Below, one piece after another: positions 1 through 6,760 of a stretch of 61,542 nucleotides of DNA. The first letter of the stretch is position 1. Every line of letters starts with the position of its first letter. The DNA is from Fodinibius salsisoli (lineage in GTDB: Bacteria > Bacteroidota > Rhodothermia > Balneolales > Balneolaceae), in the NCBI RefSeq assembly GCF_026229185.1, contig NZ_JAGGJA010000019.1, forward strand, positions 1 through 61,542, given 5' to 3'. Position numbers and translations under genes: made by a program. The notes beneath the pieces were generated by a model that was not told where the DNA came from, did no database searches, and was given only the letters and a program-made list of their open reading frames with translations.

Positions 1-145
1 TGATCTCGTATTCGTGCCCGTCTTGCCGGTATCGGCTGTACAGATCCAGCCGGCGACTGCTCACATCAATTGCCAAAAGCAAATGTGAGGGATCAGGTTT
101 GTCCCTGTCATAACATTGTGTAATCTTCTTCATGGGCATCCTCAT
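1..145 (-). CDS. IS110-family transposase, N-terminal 48 residues (cut by window edge)
   Basis: The gene starts at ATG 143-145, with in-frame ATGs also at 137-139 and 131-133, and runs off the window. The visible product contains LLLAIDVSSRRLDLYS, the first Asp-bearing strand of the RuvC-like DEDD recombinase domain of IS110/IS1111 transposases. It differs from the right-hand copy by one residue: Lys here, Asn there, after the third Met. The catalytic Ser domain lies outside the window, so activity cannot be judged. Confidence 0.75.
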   Translation of the reverse strand, partial: MRMPMKKITQCYDRDKPDPSHLLLAIDVSSRRLDLYSRYRQDGHEYEI

Positions 146-228
146 AGGGTTCGTTCGTGGTGGAACAACCAAGGTGACCTCTTCTGTGAAGAACGTCAAC
201 CTTGAGGGTGCCCTAATAGTATGATTAA
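1..228 (-). mobile_element. IS110/IS1111-family insertion sequence, 5' end only (left copy)
   Basis: This segment is the reverse complement of 61315-61542, with one mismatch seen (position 128 against 61415). It contains about 80 bp of non-coding end and then the start of a DEDD-type transposase gene running out of the window on the minus strand. The IS boundary lies at the TTAA at 225-228, where sequence switches to attC-like repeat (GGGACGTGCC). The short non-coding leader fits an IS1111-type element rather than an IS110-type element with a long upstream bridge-RNA region, but only one end is visible. Confidence 0.75.
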
Positions 229-341
229 GTGGGACGTGCCTCGCCGTTGGCTGCCAGTTTCGATTTTCTCAGTTTCCGTAGTACATTTTAAAAGAAATTC
301 AGCGTCATTTTGCACGCCCCTTATGCGCAATGTCGTTAGCT
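229..341 (+). repeat. attC-like repeat 1, 5' part replaced by the IS
   Basis: It keeps GGGACGTGCCTCGCC and the 3' arm CTTATGCGCAATGTC, ending in the R'-like core GTTAGCT (335-341). The R'' half that normally precedes it (CTAACCCGCGCATTAA) is lost at the IS junction. The bases GTTAGCTACATTT (335-347) are the reverse complement of 986-998, as expected for the two ends of one cassette. Confidence 0.7.
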
Positions 342-362
342 ACATTTACTAAATCATCTTAA

Positions 363-977
363 ATGAACAATCATCAGAAGTGGCTTGAACAAAGAAACAA
401 GGTTGATACTGATTATAATGACTGGATTACAACTTTTATTAAATTCGGTTCGATCCCATCAATCTTAGTAGCTCTATTATTTATTTTCGACTCTTCTCTC
501 CCTTTAATATCCGCTGAGCAGGTTAAAGTTTATTGGCTAGAAGAACGTATTGATAATACATATGACAGAGGTGATTACTTCTACTTGATATTTGATGAAG
601 AGAAGCCTCAAGAAACCTTCATGCATGTCACCATTTACAATGAGAATAAGCCACTTTTGAATCGTACTTCTTCAATTGAATTGTCAGATCCCTTCGCTAG
701 GAAATTATCAGTTGGGGATACTCTGCAAATATTTCGATCAAGAATATTTGAGGTAAGAAAAGATGTAGCAAAAATAGATCAAGGTAGGTATGTGCTAAAA
801 GACAGTCGCATGCAAAGTATCTTCTTTTATATCAGAGTTGTAATTCTACTTCTGCCTATTTTAATCTACACCAAATATAGAAAAGAACATCTGAATCTTA
901 CGTTAATAGCTGGTTCTTGTGGAGTTATTCTAGCAGGTTATGAAATCTGGTTTCTTATAATAAAATATCTCATTTAA
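363..977 (+). CDS. Membrane protein of unknown function (integron cassette 1)
   Basis: The product is 204 residues. One hydrophobic segment lies at about residues 26-50, a soluble middle of about 100 residues with several Tyr/Phe-rich strands follows, and two hydrophobic segments sit near the C-terminus (about 152-170 and 180-203). The middle domain is probably extracytoplasmic between membrane anchors. I do not recognise the family. It is the only gene between two attC-like repeats, lies 15 nt after the R' core of repeat 1, and ends 15 nt before repeat 2, which is ordinary cassette packing. AT content is higher than in the core block, consistent with acquisition. Confidence 0.6.
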   Translation: MNNHQKWLEQRNKVDTDYNDWITTFIKFGSIPSILVALLFIFDSSLPLISAEQVKVYWLEERIDNTYDRGDYFYLIFDEEKPQETFMHVTIYNENKPLLNRTSSIELSDPFARKLSVGDTLQIFRSRIFEVRKDVAKIDQGRYVLKDSRMQSIFFYIRVVILLLPILIYTKYRKEHLNLTLIAGSCGVILAGYEIWFLIIKYLI

Positions 978-991
978 TCACTACTAAATGT

Positions 992-1119
992 AGCTAACCC
1001 GCGCATTAACGCGGACGCACCTCGCCAATCCTTTGTCGGCCTTGGTTTTGAGGCTCTTCTTTCGTTAGTTGCTAATTCAACATTTCATCGCGTGCAGCTT
1101 ATGCGCAATGTCGTTATAG
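992..1119 (+). repeat. attC-like repeat 2 (128 bp)
   Basis: It runs from R'' AGCTAAC (992-998) to R' GTTATAG (1113-1119). The outer arms pair: TAAC with GTTA, and GCGCAT with ATGCGC. The centre holds GACGCACCTCGCC and a variable stretch. It is the best-preserved repeat of the left array and closes cassette 1. Confidence 0.75.
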
Positions 1120-1138
1120 TTAAATAAGAATACAGCTC

Positions 1139-1807
1139 ATGGATCAAAATATATACTGGCAACTGAAGCCCCTTAAAGATGAATTCAATTTTGCAGAAGA
1201 GATCGTTGTAGATTTAGCAAATGACAGGCTAGTCGATTTATCAGACTTTGAAGTGTCTCAAATCCATGATCCTGTAATACATTTTCGCGAACAATTTATT
1301 GAATACATTTTAGAATATGGATTTTCAACCCTAATCAACTTAAAACAAGTAAATGAAGATATTGTTAAAAGAGGCGAGAGCAAAAATGCCATAGTAAATA
1401 TTTTCCAAAGATTTTTAGATTCTGTCGGAATAAATGAAGAATTAATAATTATCGACTCATATTTATTCGCAACATCCAATAAAAGTGAATGGGAATTACT
1501 TGAAGATATTCTAAGTAGATATTTTACAAAGCTTGATGAGATAATTTTTATAAGTAAAAAGTCTAGTCGAAATAAGCGTTTTTATAATTACATAAAAGGG
1601 ATCTGTGAAAGGGAAAAAATCAAAGTTCAATTTATTAATACGAGTATCTTCCATGACAGATTTTGGATCAGTAATAATCGCAGTGAAGGAATAATTTCCG
1701 GTACCTCCCTAAATGGACTAGGTAAACGAATAGCATTAGTTGATAAAATAAAGAATGATGATGTTAGAGAAATAGTAAAGGAATTGACCGACAATAATTT
1801 TATTTAA
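1139..1807 (+). CDS. Phospholipase D-like C-terminal domain protein (cassette 2)
   Basis: The product is 222 residues. The C-terminal half has the look of a phospholipase D/MIT_C-type fold: IIIDSYLFA at about 102-110, then FHDRFWIS near 170-177 and GIISGTSLNGLGKR near 183-196. In known relatives the H-x-R and GTSLNG elements form one half of an HKD-type site. No full HxKxxxxD is visible, so it may bind rather than cut. The N-terminal half (about 1-95) is unrecognised. A small membrane-protein gene follows 29 nt downstream in the same cassette, suggesting a two-gene unit. A nuclease- or phospholipase-based defence role is possible but is inference only. Confidence 0.55.
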   Translation: MDQNIYWQLKPLKDEFNFAEEIVVDLANDRLVDLSDFEVSQIHDPVIHFREQFIEYILEYGFSTLINLKQVNEDIVKRGESKNAIVNIFQRFLDSVGINEELIIIDSYLFATSNKSEWELLEDILSRYFTKLDEIIFISKKSSRNKRFYNYIKGICEREKIKVQFINTSIFHDRFWISNNRSEGIISGTSLNGLGKRIALVDKIKNDDVREIVKELTDNNFI

Positions 1808-1836
1808 TTCTATTCGCTAATCCTCAAAAATTGATT

Positions 1837-2043
1837 ATGTCCGCTACCGATCATTTCAAAATCAACCTGAATCAAAATTTATGGGCTTTAGTAATTTGTC
1901 TATTGGGTGTTGGTCTTTCAGAATATTATTGCCTTGTAGTCATATTTTGGTTTTCAGTAATTCTCGCAGGAGTTACATCTATTTCTTACATATTCACTTT
2001 AGTAGCATATACAATTAATTACTGGAAAAATAAGATGGGATAA
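1837..2043 (+). CDS. Small two-helix membrane protein (cassette 2)
   Basis: The product is 68 residues from ATG 1837; an in-frame TTG at 1831 is the alternative start. Two hydrophobic segments, about 15-37 and 40-60, leave a short basic tail (NYWKNKMG). It lies 29 nt after the PLD-like gene and just before repeat 3, so the two share one cassette and probably one message. No family recognised. Its size and topology resemble the membrane partners of two-component effector systems, which is only a suggestion. Confidence 0.5.
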   Translation: MSATDHFKINLNQNLWALVICLLGVGLSEYYCLVVIFWFSVILAGVTSISYIFTLVAYTINYWKNKMG

Positions 2044-2048
2044 TTTAA

Positions 2049-2176
2049 CTATAACCCGCGCATCAACGCGGACGTGCCCCGCCAATTCCTTGCTTCCCAA
2101 TCCTTTTATAGCTACAATTACTTTTATTAATAATTTACGTTGGCCTGCACGCCGGTTATGCGCAAGGCCGTTACGC
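2049..2176 (+). repeat. attC-like repeat 3 (128 bp)
   Basis: It runs from R'' CTATAAC (2049-2055) to R' GTTACGC (2170-2176). The 12 bases TTTAACTATAAC at 2044-2055 are the exact reverse complement of the cassette start GTTATAGTTAAA at 1113-1124. That is strong evidence that 1113-2170 is one mobilised cassette. Confidence 0.75.
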
Positions 2177-2208
2177 ACTAAAATCCTATTTCAGTCGTTG
2201 CATAGTAC

Positions 2209-2230
2209 TTATAATGTAATTACATTATAA
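2209..2230 (+). promoter_or_regulatory. Perfect 22-bp palindrome, probable MazE operator
   Basis: The sequence TTATAATGTAA followed by TTACATTATAA is a perfect inverted repeat 26 nt upstream of the mazE start. AbrB-fold antitoxins bind such palindromes to repress their own operon. The site contains a TATAAT-like element, so it probably overlaps the promoter. Confidence 0.6.
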
Positions 2231-2255
2231 CAGAATCTGATTAGATCTTAGTGTT

Positions 2256-2513
2256 ATGAAAACAAAGCTTATTCGCATAGGAAACTCCCAAGGGGTTCGC
2301 ATTCCGAAGCCTGTCATTGAAGAAATTGGGCTATCTGAAGAAATTGAAATGATCCTCAAAGACAATCAAATCATCCTGCGTTCTGCCAAGCAAACCCGCA
2401 AGGGCTGGGATAGTGCCTTTGAAAAAATGGCCCAAAAAGATGATGACCAGTTGATTGACAAAGAAGAAGTTGAGGCCCCAAGCGAGTGGGATGAAACTGA
2501 GTGGACATGGTAA
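2256..2513 (+). CDS. mazE: MazE-type antitoxin, AbrB/SpoVT fold
   Basis: The product is 85 residues. The N-terminal swapped-hairpin DNA-binding domain is clear: LIRIGNSQGVRIPKPVIEEI at about 5-24, then EIEMILKDNQIILR. The acidic C-terminal tail, ending SEWDETEWTW, is the expected flexible segment that occupies the toxin's RNA site. It would neutralise the downstream MazF and repress the operon through the palindrome at 2209-2230. It overlaps mazF by a few bases, giving translational coupling. The whole module sits between two attC-like repeats; such cassettes are known to stabilise integron arrays. Confidence 0.85.
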   Translation: MKTKLIRIGNSQGVRIPKPVIEEIGLSEEIEMILKDNQIILRSAKQTRKGWDSAFEKMAQKDDDQLIDKEEVEAPSEWDETEWTW

Positions 2514-2842
2514 AACGGGAACCAGTCGAGCGGTTTGATGTCTATTTAATATCTCTTGATCCAACCAAAGGTTCAGAAATAAAGAAAACCCGCCCTTCCC
2601 TGATTATTTCCCCAAATGAAATGAATCGGCATATTCGGACTGTTATTATTGCTCCAATGACGTCGACTATCAAGAATTACCCATCAAGAGTTACAACTAC
2701 ATTTCAAAAGAAACGCGGACAGATCGTCTTAGATCAAATTCGAACGGTCGATAAGCAACGACTGATCAAAAAACTCGGAACTATTAGTTCTTCTGCCCAA
2801 GATAAAACGTTAAATACATTACAAGAAATGTTTGCCCCATAA
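2507..2842 (+). CDS. mazF: MazF-type mRNA interferase toxin
   Basis: The product is 111 residues from ATG 2507, which overlaps the mazE stop; a GTG at 2501 is the alternative. Family landmarks are RFDVYLISLDPTKGSEIKKTR near the N-terminus, then RPSLIIS, IIAPMTSTIKNYPSRV and the strand QIVLDQIRTVDKQRLIKKLG. The conserved Arg (KKTRP) and Thr/Ser (PMTS) form the ribonuclease site in the PemK/MazF family. It should cleave mRNA at short motifs when MazE is lost. The reading frame is intact and both partners are full length. Confidence 0.87.
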   Translation: MVKREPVERFDVYLISLDPTKGSEIKKTRPSLIISPNEMNRHIRTVIIAPMTSTIKNYPSRVTTTFQKKRGQIVLDQIRTVDKQRLIKKLGTISSSAQDKTLNTLQEMFAP

Positions 2843-2850
2843 ATGCGCGA

Positions 2851-3013
2851 ACCTAACCCCTTCAACAGGGACGTGCCTCGCCAATTCTTTGCCGGCCTTG
2901 GTTTTGAGTTTCATCTTTCGTTAGTTGCAAAATAAACAGCATTTCGTGCGCACCTTATGTACAGCCTACGTAGCCGTGCTACTTCGGCGTAGTAGTCCGC
3001 AAGGTCGTTATGC
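2851..3013 (+). repeat. attC-like repeat 4 with a 40-nt hairpin insertion (163 bp)
   Basis: It runs from R'' ACCTAAC (2851-2857) to R' GTTATGC (3007-3013). Between CTTATG and CGCAAGGTCG lies an extra imperfect hairpin of about 40 nt (about 2960-2998, TACAGCCTACGTAGCCGTGC onward). The same insert occurs at the same place in the right-array repeat starting at 58920, on the other strand. Cassette 3 end complementarity is weak here. Confidence 0.65.
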
Positions 3014-3039
3014 TTCTAATTTCCTTCTTAATTAAACCT

Positions 3040-4350
3040 ATGAGTTTTAAATACTTAATATTTTCTTTTGTATTAATTACTTCTCCTCTGGCTTTATTGG
3101 GTCAAGTGCAAACGATAAAATTAGGAGAACCAACTACCCATGACTATGTGGATAAGGGCATCAAATCCTTTACTAAAAAACCAACTACATCAGTTTCAAT
3201 ACCAAAAGAATGGGAAAAGAATGAACTTTTTTATCTAGTCGTCTTTTACACCTTCAAAACTTCTGAAGACCCAAAAATGGACATTGTTGTTGAAAAGAAA
3301 ACTGATGGAGAGCTACTGCATATAGACCTTGATAACGATGAGATAATAACAAAAGATCAGCAGAGTTACTTTTTTCCGTATACAAAAAAAAGATTTGAAT
3401 TTTGGATTACTGACCCAACTGACCCCAAACAAAAAACGGGACGACTTCTCTTAAGACTTCCATCAGAAGTTATAGGCGAGTCTATAAAAAAAGAAAAATT
3501 TATTAAAAGCAATTTCGACTCGGATGGCAGTTTAAATTCCTACTGGATCAACTATTGGCGAAGACATAATCCTGCTTTCGATGGATCAAAAGGTTCATTT
3601 TACTTTACAGAGCGATTAAATCTTAGACGAGGTAAATTAACACATCCCCAGGGCACAACTATGATTGGGTTAGTTGATTATAGCGTCAATGGTCTGTATA
3701 ACGACGATGACGATAGAGTTTATTTAGATTTAAACAATAACGGAAAGTTAAGTTATTATGAGAGAAGTGAAATATTTGGTTTAGAAGACACCCTTACTGT
3801 TGGTAATAATAATTTTATTGTAACCGATATCGAAAAATATGGAAATTACATGCAGGTTAAACGAATAGATAACAATCCAACAGCACATCCTTTTCTAACT
3901 TTTTCACACAAAGAGATAAATAATAGTATTCAGGCCTCTGCCTCTGGTCGTCTTAAATCTCCATTTTTTAAGATGAAATTTAACAGTATTGAAGGGGAGT
4001 TAGTCAATATCAGTGATTATGATACTGAGTTTCTTTTGATAAATTTTTGGGGTGAGTGGTGTGGTCCCTGTATAGCAGAAATCTCTGAACTAAAAAAATT
4101 GAGAAGCGGGAATGGTAAAAAAATTAAGATCTTAAGTTTTTTAAAAGCTGCAAATTATCCTAAAGCGGAAGAAATTATTGAAAGTGAGAATCTAAGTTGG
4201 AATCATATCGAAGTATCTGAAAATATCGAACATGATTTTAGAATACTCATGTATCCTACCAACTATCTAATCAATTTAGAAGAAAAGACTTTTTATCAAT
4301 TTGGAAAGTTAGATTATGAAGTTATTCTAAAACTTATAAAAGAAAATTAG
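3040..4350 (+). CDS. Secreted protein with C-terminal thioredoxin-like (TlpA/ResA-type) domain (cassette 4)
   Basis: The product is 436 residues from ATG 3040. The in-frame ATG at 3010 lies inside the attC R' core and is unlikely. A signal peptide (about 1-22, ending SPLALLGQ) precedes about 300 residues of unknown beta-rich sequence with Asp/Asn-rich stretches (NDDDDRVYLDLNNNG, Ca2+-loop-like). A thioredoxin fold then begins near residue 335 with NFWGEWCGPC, a redox-active CxxC. The likely role is periplasmic disulphide reduction or cargo binding. Unusually large and AT-rich for a cassette gene; a related two-part architecture occurs at 33354-35003. Confidence 0.7.
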   Translation: MSFKYLIFSFVLITSPLALLGQVQTIKLGEPTTHDYVDKGIKSFTKKPTTSVSIPKEWEKNELFYLVVFYTFKTSEDPKMDIVVEKKTDGELLHIDLDNDEIITKDQQSYFFPYTKKRFEFWITDPTDPKQKTGRLLLRLPSEVIGESIKKEKFIKSNFDSDGSLNSYWINYWRRHNPAFDGSKGSFYFTERLNLRRGKLTHPQGTTMIGLVDYSVNGLYNDDDDRVYLDLNNNGKLSYYERSEIFGLEDTLTVGNNNFIVTDIEKYGNYMQVKRIDNNPTAHPFLTFSHKEINNSIQASASGRLKSPFFKMKFNSIEGELVNISDYDTEFLLINFWGEWCGPCIAEISELKKLRSGNGKKIKILSFLKAANYPKAEEIIESENLSWNHIEVSENIEHDFRILMYPTNYLINLEEKTFYQFGKLDYEVILKLIKEN

Positions 4351-4351
4351 A

Positions 4352-4380
4352 AACCTAACAACGGCATGAGCGCCTAAATG
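4352..4380 (+). repeat. Degenerate attC-like remnant 5
   Basis: The sequence AACCTAACAACGGCATGAGCGCC begins like an R'' arm (CCTAAC plus a GC-rich stem), but no R' half follows before the next gene at 4388. It looks like an attC truncated by deletion. Weak; could be coincidence. Confidence 0.35.
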
Positions 4381-4387
4381 AATTTTT

Positions 4388-5035
4388 ATGCACCTGGTTA
4401 CTTTTGACATCGATGGGACTCTGATAGACTCACAAGATTTTGATAGCAATTTGTATGTGGAGTCGATACAAAAAGTGCTAAATGTGGAAATTGGTTCAGA
4501 TTGGAGCAAGTATAAACAAGTAACTGACAGTGGCATTCTAAATCAAATCATTGAGGAAAATAACCTGCACCACTCTAGTATAGATATTCATCGAAAAGTA
4601 CACCGATGTTTTGTCAAAAAGACCGAGGACTATATATCAAACCTTTCAGGTTCCCTCACTGAAATCCCAGGGGCTAAAAAGTTGATTGAAGCTCTAAGTA
4701 CAAAAAAAGGAGTAGCGCTTGCTATTGCTACTGGTGGTTGGGAAGAAACTGCACGAATGAAACTTCAGGCGATCGGAATCGATTCTGGTAGTTTTCCACT
4801 CGCTACAGCCTCAGATTCACCAGATCGCATCGAAATTATGCAAATTGCTGAAAGACGGGCATTGAATGGAAAGACCGCCCATAAAAAAACATATTTTGGT
4901 GATGGAGAATGGGACAGAATAGCTAGCAATCAACTTGGTTATCAATTTGTTGGTGTTGGTAATAGCGTCGAAAGCACGTTCAAAGTATCAGCATTCCGTA
5001 ATCTGGAAGCCATTTTTGCCAAGCTGGGTGTATAA
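4388..5035 (+). CDS. HAD-superfamily hydrolase (phosphoglycolate-phosphatase-like)
   Basis: The product is 215 residues. Motif I is FDIDGTLIDS (Asp nucleophile near residue 6 and the acid Asp at +2), motif II is AIATGGWEE (Ser/Thr position as Thr), motif III Lys is probably in the ETARMKLQ region, and motif IV is YFGDGEWDRIA with acidic residues. An inserted helical cap follows motif I. It probably dephosphorylates a small phosphorylated metabolite; the substrate is unknown. Its stop codon lies inside the R''-like core of repeat 6 (GTATAAC), as for several cassette genes here. Confidence 0.75.
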   Translation: MHLVTFDIDGTLIDSQDFDSNLYVESIQKVLNVEIGSDWSKYKQVTDSGILNQIIEENNLHHSSIDIHRKVHRCFVKKTEDYISNLSGSLTEIPGAKKLIEALSTKKGVALAIATGGWEETARMKLQAIGIDSGSFPLATASDSPDRIEIMQIAERRALNGKTAHKKTYFGDGEWDRIASNQLGYQFVGVGNSVESTFKVSAFRNLEAIFAKLGV

Positions 5036-5122
5036 CCAGCGCAACCGGGCCCCATGGAATGCTGCTGCGAGATCTCCCGACCCTTCGGGAGGTTCCACAG
5101 GGCAGTTTATGCGGCTTTTAAT
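5030..5122 (+). repeat. Degenerate attC-like repeat 6 with hairpin insert
   Basis: It starts with GTATAACCAGCGC (R''-like) and ends near CAGTTTATGCGGC (L'-like). The middle carries a palindromic insert: TGGAAT paired with TTCCAC, enclosing CTCCCGACCCTTCGGGAG. A similar TGGAAT/ATTCCAC insert is in the right-array repeat at 54034-54207. The R' core is not recognisable. Confidence 0.45.
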
Positions 5123-5151
5123 TATTCAGAATATATTCAGCCATCTTGAAA

Positions 5152-5397
5152 ATGGAATACAATAAAGATAAAGTTGATGAAATGATGCTTGCTTTCCTTT
5201 GGCTTACCATGTTTGACAAAGGAGATGCCGTGCGAGCCTGGAAAGGGCACAATTGGGAACACTTGGATCGTCTTCATGAAAAAGGATACATCGGTAACCC
5301 CAAAAGCAAAGCTAAATCTGTCGTTGTTACCGAAGAAGGGGAAAGGCTTGCCGAGGAATTATTTAACCGATATTTCGGAATTGAGAGCACTGAATAG
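5152..5397 (+). CDS. DUF6429 family protein
   Basis: The product is 81 residues from ATG 5152; an in-frame TTG at 5146 is possible. It shows the DUF6429 pattern: DEMMLAFLWLT, then RAWKGHNWEHLDRLHEKGYI, AKSVVVTEEGERLAEELF. The layout resembles a small winged-helix fold, but no function is established. It is the innermost gene of the left array, after a decayed attC, and no repeat follows, so it marks the boundary with the core chromosome. Confidence 0.7.
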   Translation: MEYNKDKVDEMMLAFLWLTMFDKGDAVRAWKGHNWEHLDRLHEKGYIGNPKSKAKSVVVTEEGERLAEELFNRYFGIESTE

Positions 5398-5424
5398 CCT
5401 GACAGGTTAAACTATCTTCTGGCT

Positions 5425-5448
5425 GTTTCAAGCGTCCACGCTTGAAAC
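5425..5448. repeat. Perfect inverted repeat between array and core
   Basis: GTTTCAAGCGT and ACGCTTGAAAC are separated by CC: an 11-bp stem with a 2-nt spacer. A second weak pairing brackets it (GGCTG at 5421 and CAGCC near 5473), with T-runs around 5480-5500. It could act as a terminator for both flanking genes, but there is no T-tract directly after the stem. Confidence 0.5.
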
Positions 5449-5522
5449 TGAGTATTAAGTGAACGCTTATCACAGCCAGAGTTTTTTGGCCTTTTTGTTG
5501 CTTATTGTTTACATCGGATTTA

Positions 5523-6014
5523 TTAAAAGGCCACCTTCATACCTTCCTGGATGTCGTGGGAAATACAGTATCCGGCATTCGTCTCAATAACATACTGAGC
5601 AGGCTTCCCGGACTGTAAGCTTTTTTCCGAAAAAGGTTCTGCATTGTGATGGATACGTACAATCTGCTTATCAGCATTTACAAAAATGATATCCAGTGGG
5701 AGAGGGGTATTGGCCATCCAGAATCCACGGGGTTTATTTTCCTCAAAAATAAAGAGCATTCCTTTATCTGCAGGAAGGCTTCGCACATCCATCAAGCCCT
5801 GGCTTCGCTCTTTATCATCATCTGCCAAGGCTGCTTCTATGGTTGAGATGGTATCAGTGTCGGCGGAAAGAAAAGAAATAGAGCGTACGTACTCCAGAGA
5901 AGTACTGCGGTCCTGGGAAGAAGGATCGTTATCTTCCGTTTCAGAATCTTGAGAACAAGCGGTTGTGAGCATAGCAAATGCGGCGATCAGAAAGAGGGAT
6001 AGCGTTCGATTCAT
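5523..6014 (-). CDS. DUF192 family lipoprotein
   Basis: The product is 163 residues. The signal peptide ends in a lipobox (MLTTAC, Cys at residue 20), so it is predicted to be membrane-anchored outside the cytoplasm. The DUF192 core follows: AALADDDKERSQGLMDVRSLPADKGMLFIFEENKPRGFWMAN split over about 62-103, then PLDIIFVNADKQIVRIHHNAEP and a Tyr-rich end. The function of DUF192 proteins is not firmly established. It is transcribed away from rimP, so the intergenic gap 6015-6250 is a divergent promoter region. Confidence 0.8.
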   Translation of the reverse strand: MNRTLSLFLIAAFAMLTTACSQDSETEDNDPSSQDRSTSLEYVRSISFLSADTDTISTIEAALADDDKERSQGLMDVRSLPADKGMLFIFEENKPRGFWMANTPLPLDIIFVNADKQIVRIHHNAEPFSEKSLQSGKPAQYVIETNAGYCISHDIQEGMKVAF

Positions 6015-6181
6015 AAAGACGATTGTTGGTGGTAAAGGGTGTTATAGTTTGATTATTCTTACTAAGTAGTAGTGCTAGGGTCAGCTTAGGTAACGTTAAA
6101 GCAAAAATCTACAATAGAAATAGTAAAAAATCATCTTATCCATAGCTAAATTTCAAGTAGATATTTGATAGTCTTCTATAG

Positions 6182-6212
6182 TTGTTTTTTTAACGGATTA
6201 ACGGTATCTTTG
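6182..6212 (+). promoter_or_regulatory. Bacteroidota-type promoter upstream of rimP
   Basis: TTG at 6182-6184, 20 nt, then TATCTTTG at 6205-6212 (TAnnTTTG -7 box). The same 20-nt spacing occurs before rpsO and tRNA-Ser. It should drive the rimP-nusA-infB operon. Confidence 0.6.
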
Positions 6213-6220
6213 ATTGCTTT

Positions 6221-6252
6221 AAGTGAGCGCCGTGAGGTACTCGCTTTTTTTT
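6221..6252 (+). promoter_or_regulatory. rimP leader stem-loop with T-tract
   Basis: AAGTGAG (6221-6227) pairs with CTCGCTT (6240-6246), with one T-G wobble, and a T-run continues to 6252. It lies in the transcribed leader about 22 nt before the rimP start, so it may be an attenuator like other rimP-leader hairpins. Only the pairing is seen; regulation is inference. Confidence 0.5.
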
Positions 6253-6274
6253 GTACCTGTTAATTAAGAAAATT

Positions 6275-6736
6275 GTGTCTAATAAGGTTATAAATAAAAT
6301 TTCTGAACTGTCAGAATCGGTACTTGCGACGACCGACTTTTTCCTCGTTGATGTGGAAATTAAAGGGGGCGATATCCCGGAAGTCTGGGTGTCCGTTGAT
6401 GGTGAAGAGCGCGGCGTGAACATGGATGAATGCGCCGACATAAGTAATGAAATTAGCTTTTTAATGGATGCGCACGAGCTATTTTCGGGACGTTACCGTA
6501 TTAACGTTTCGTCTCCGGGTTTAGATCGTCCATTGGTTGACCGGCGGCAATATCCGAAGAATAAAGGCCGCAAAGTTAAAGTGAAATATGAGCAGGGCGG
6601 AGAAGACCTAAGGGTTGAAGGAACCTTACAGGATATCTCCGAACAAGGTATTATTGTAGAGATCAATGAACAAACGACAGTTACCCTGCCCTTTGATGAT
6701 CTGGTTGAAACCAAAATTATTCCTTCTTTTAAATAA
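6275..6736 (+). CDS. rimP: Ribosome maturation factor RimP
   Basis: The product is 153 residues from GTG 6275. A TTG at 6251 is in frame but lies in the T-tract of the leader hairpin. The N-terminal alpha/beta domain contains FLVDVEIKGG and VWVSVDGEERGVNMDECADISNEI, then the signature YRINVSSPGLDRPL. The C-terminal SH3-like domain is GRKVKVKYEQGGEDLRVEGTL onward. RimP binds the 30S subunit and helps its maturation around S12. It is the first gene of the conserved rimP-nusA-infB operon, 24 nt before nusA. Confidence 0.93.
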   Translation: MSNKVINKISELSESVLATTDFFLVDVEIKGGDIPEVWVSVDGEERGVNMDECADISNEISFLMDAHELFSGRYRINVSSPGLDRPLVDRRQYPKNKGRKVKVKYEQGGEDLRVEGTLQDISEQGIIVEINEQTTVTLPFDDLVETKIIPSFK

Positions 6737-6760
6737 TTTTAAGCAGACAGGAGTCTAACG

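Noticed and set aside
1-228. The two ends as one collapsed repeat at contig ends
   Set aside because: They differ at one base (128 against 61415) and join different flanking repeats, so two physical copies are more likely; an assembly origin cannot be excluded.
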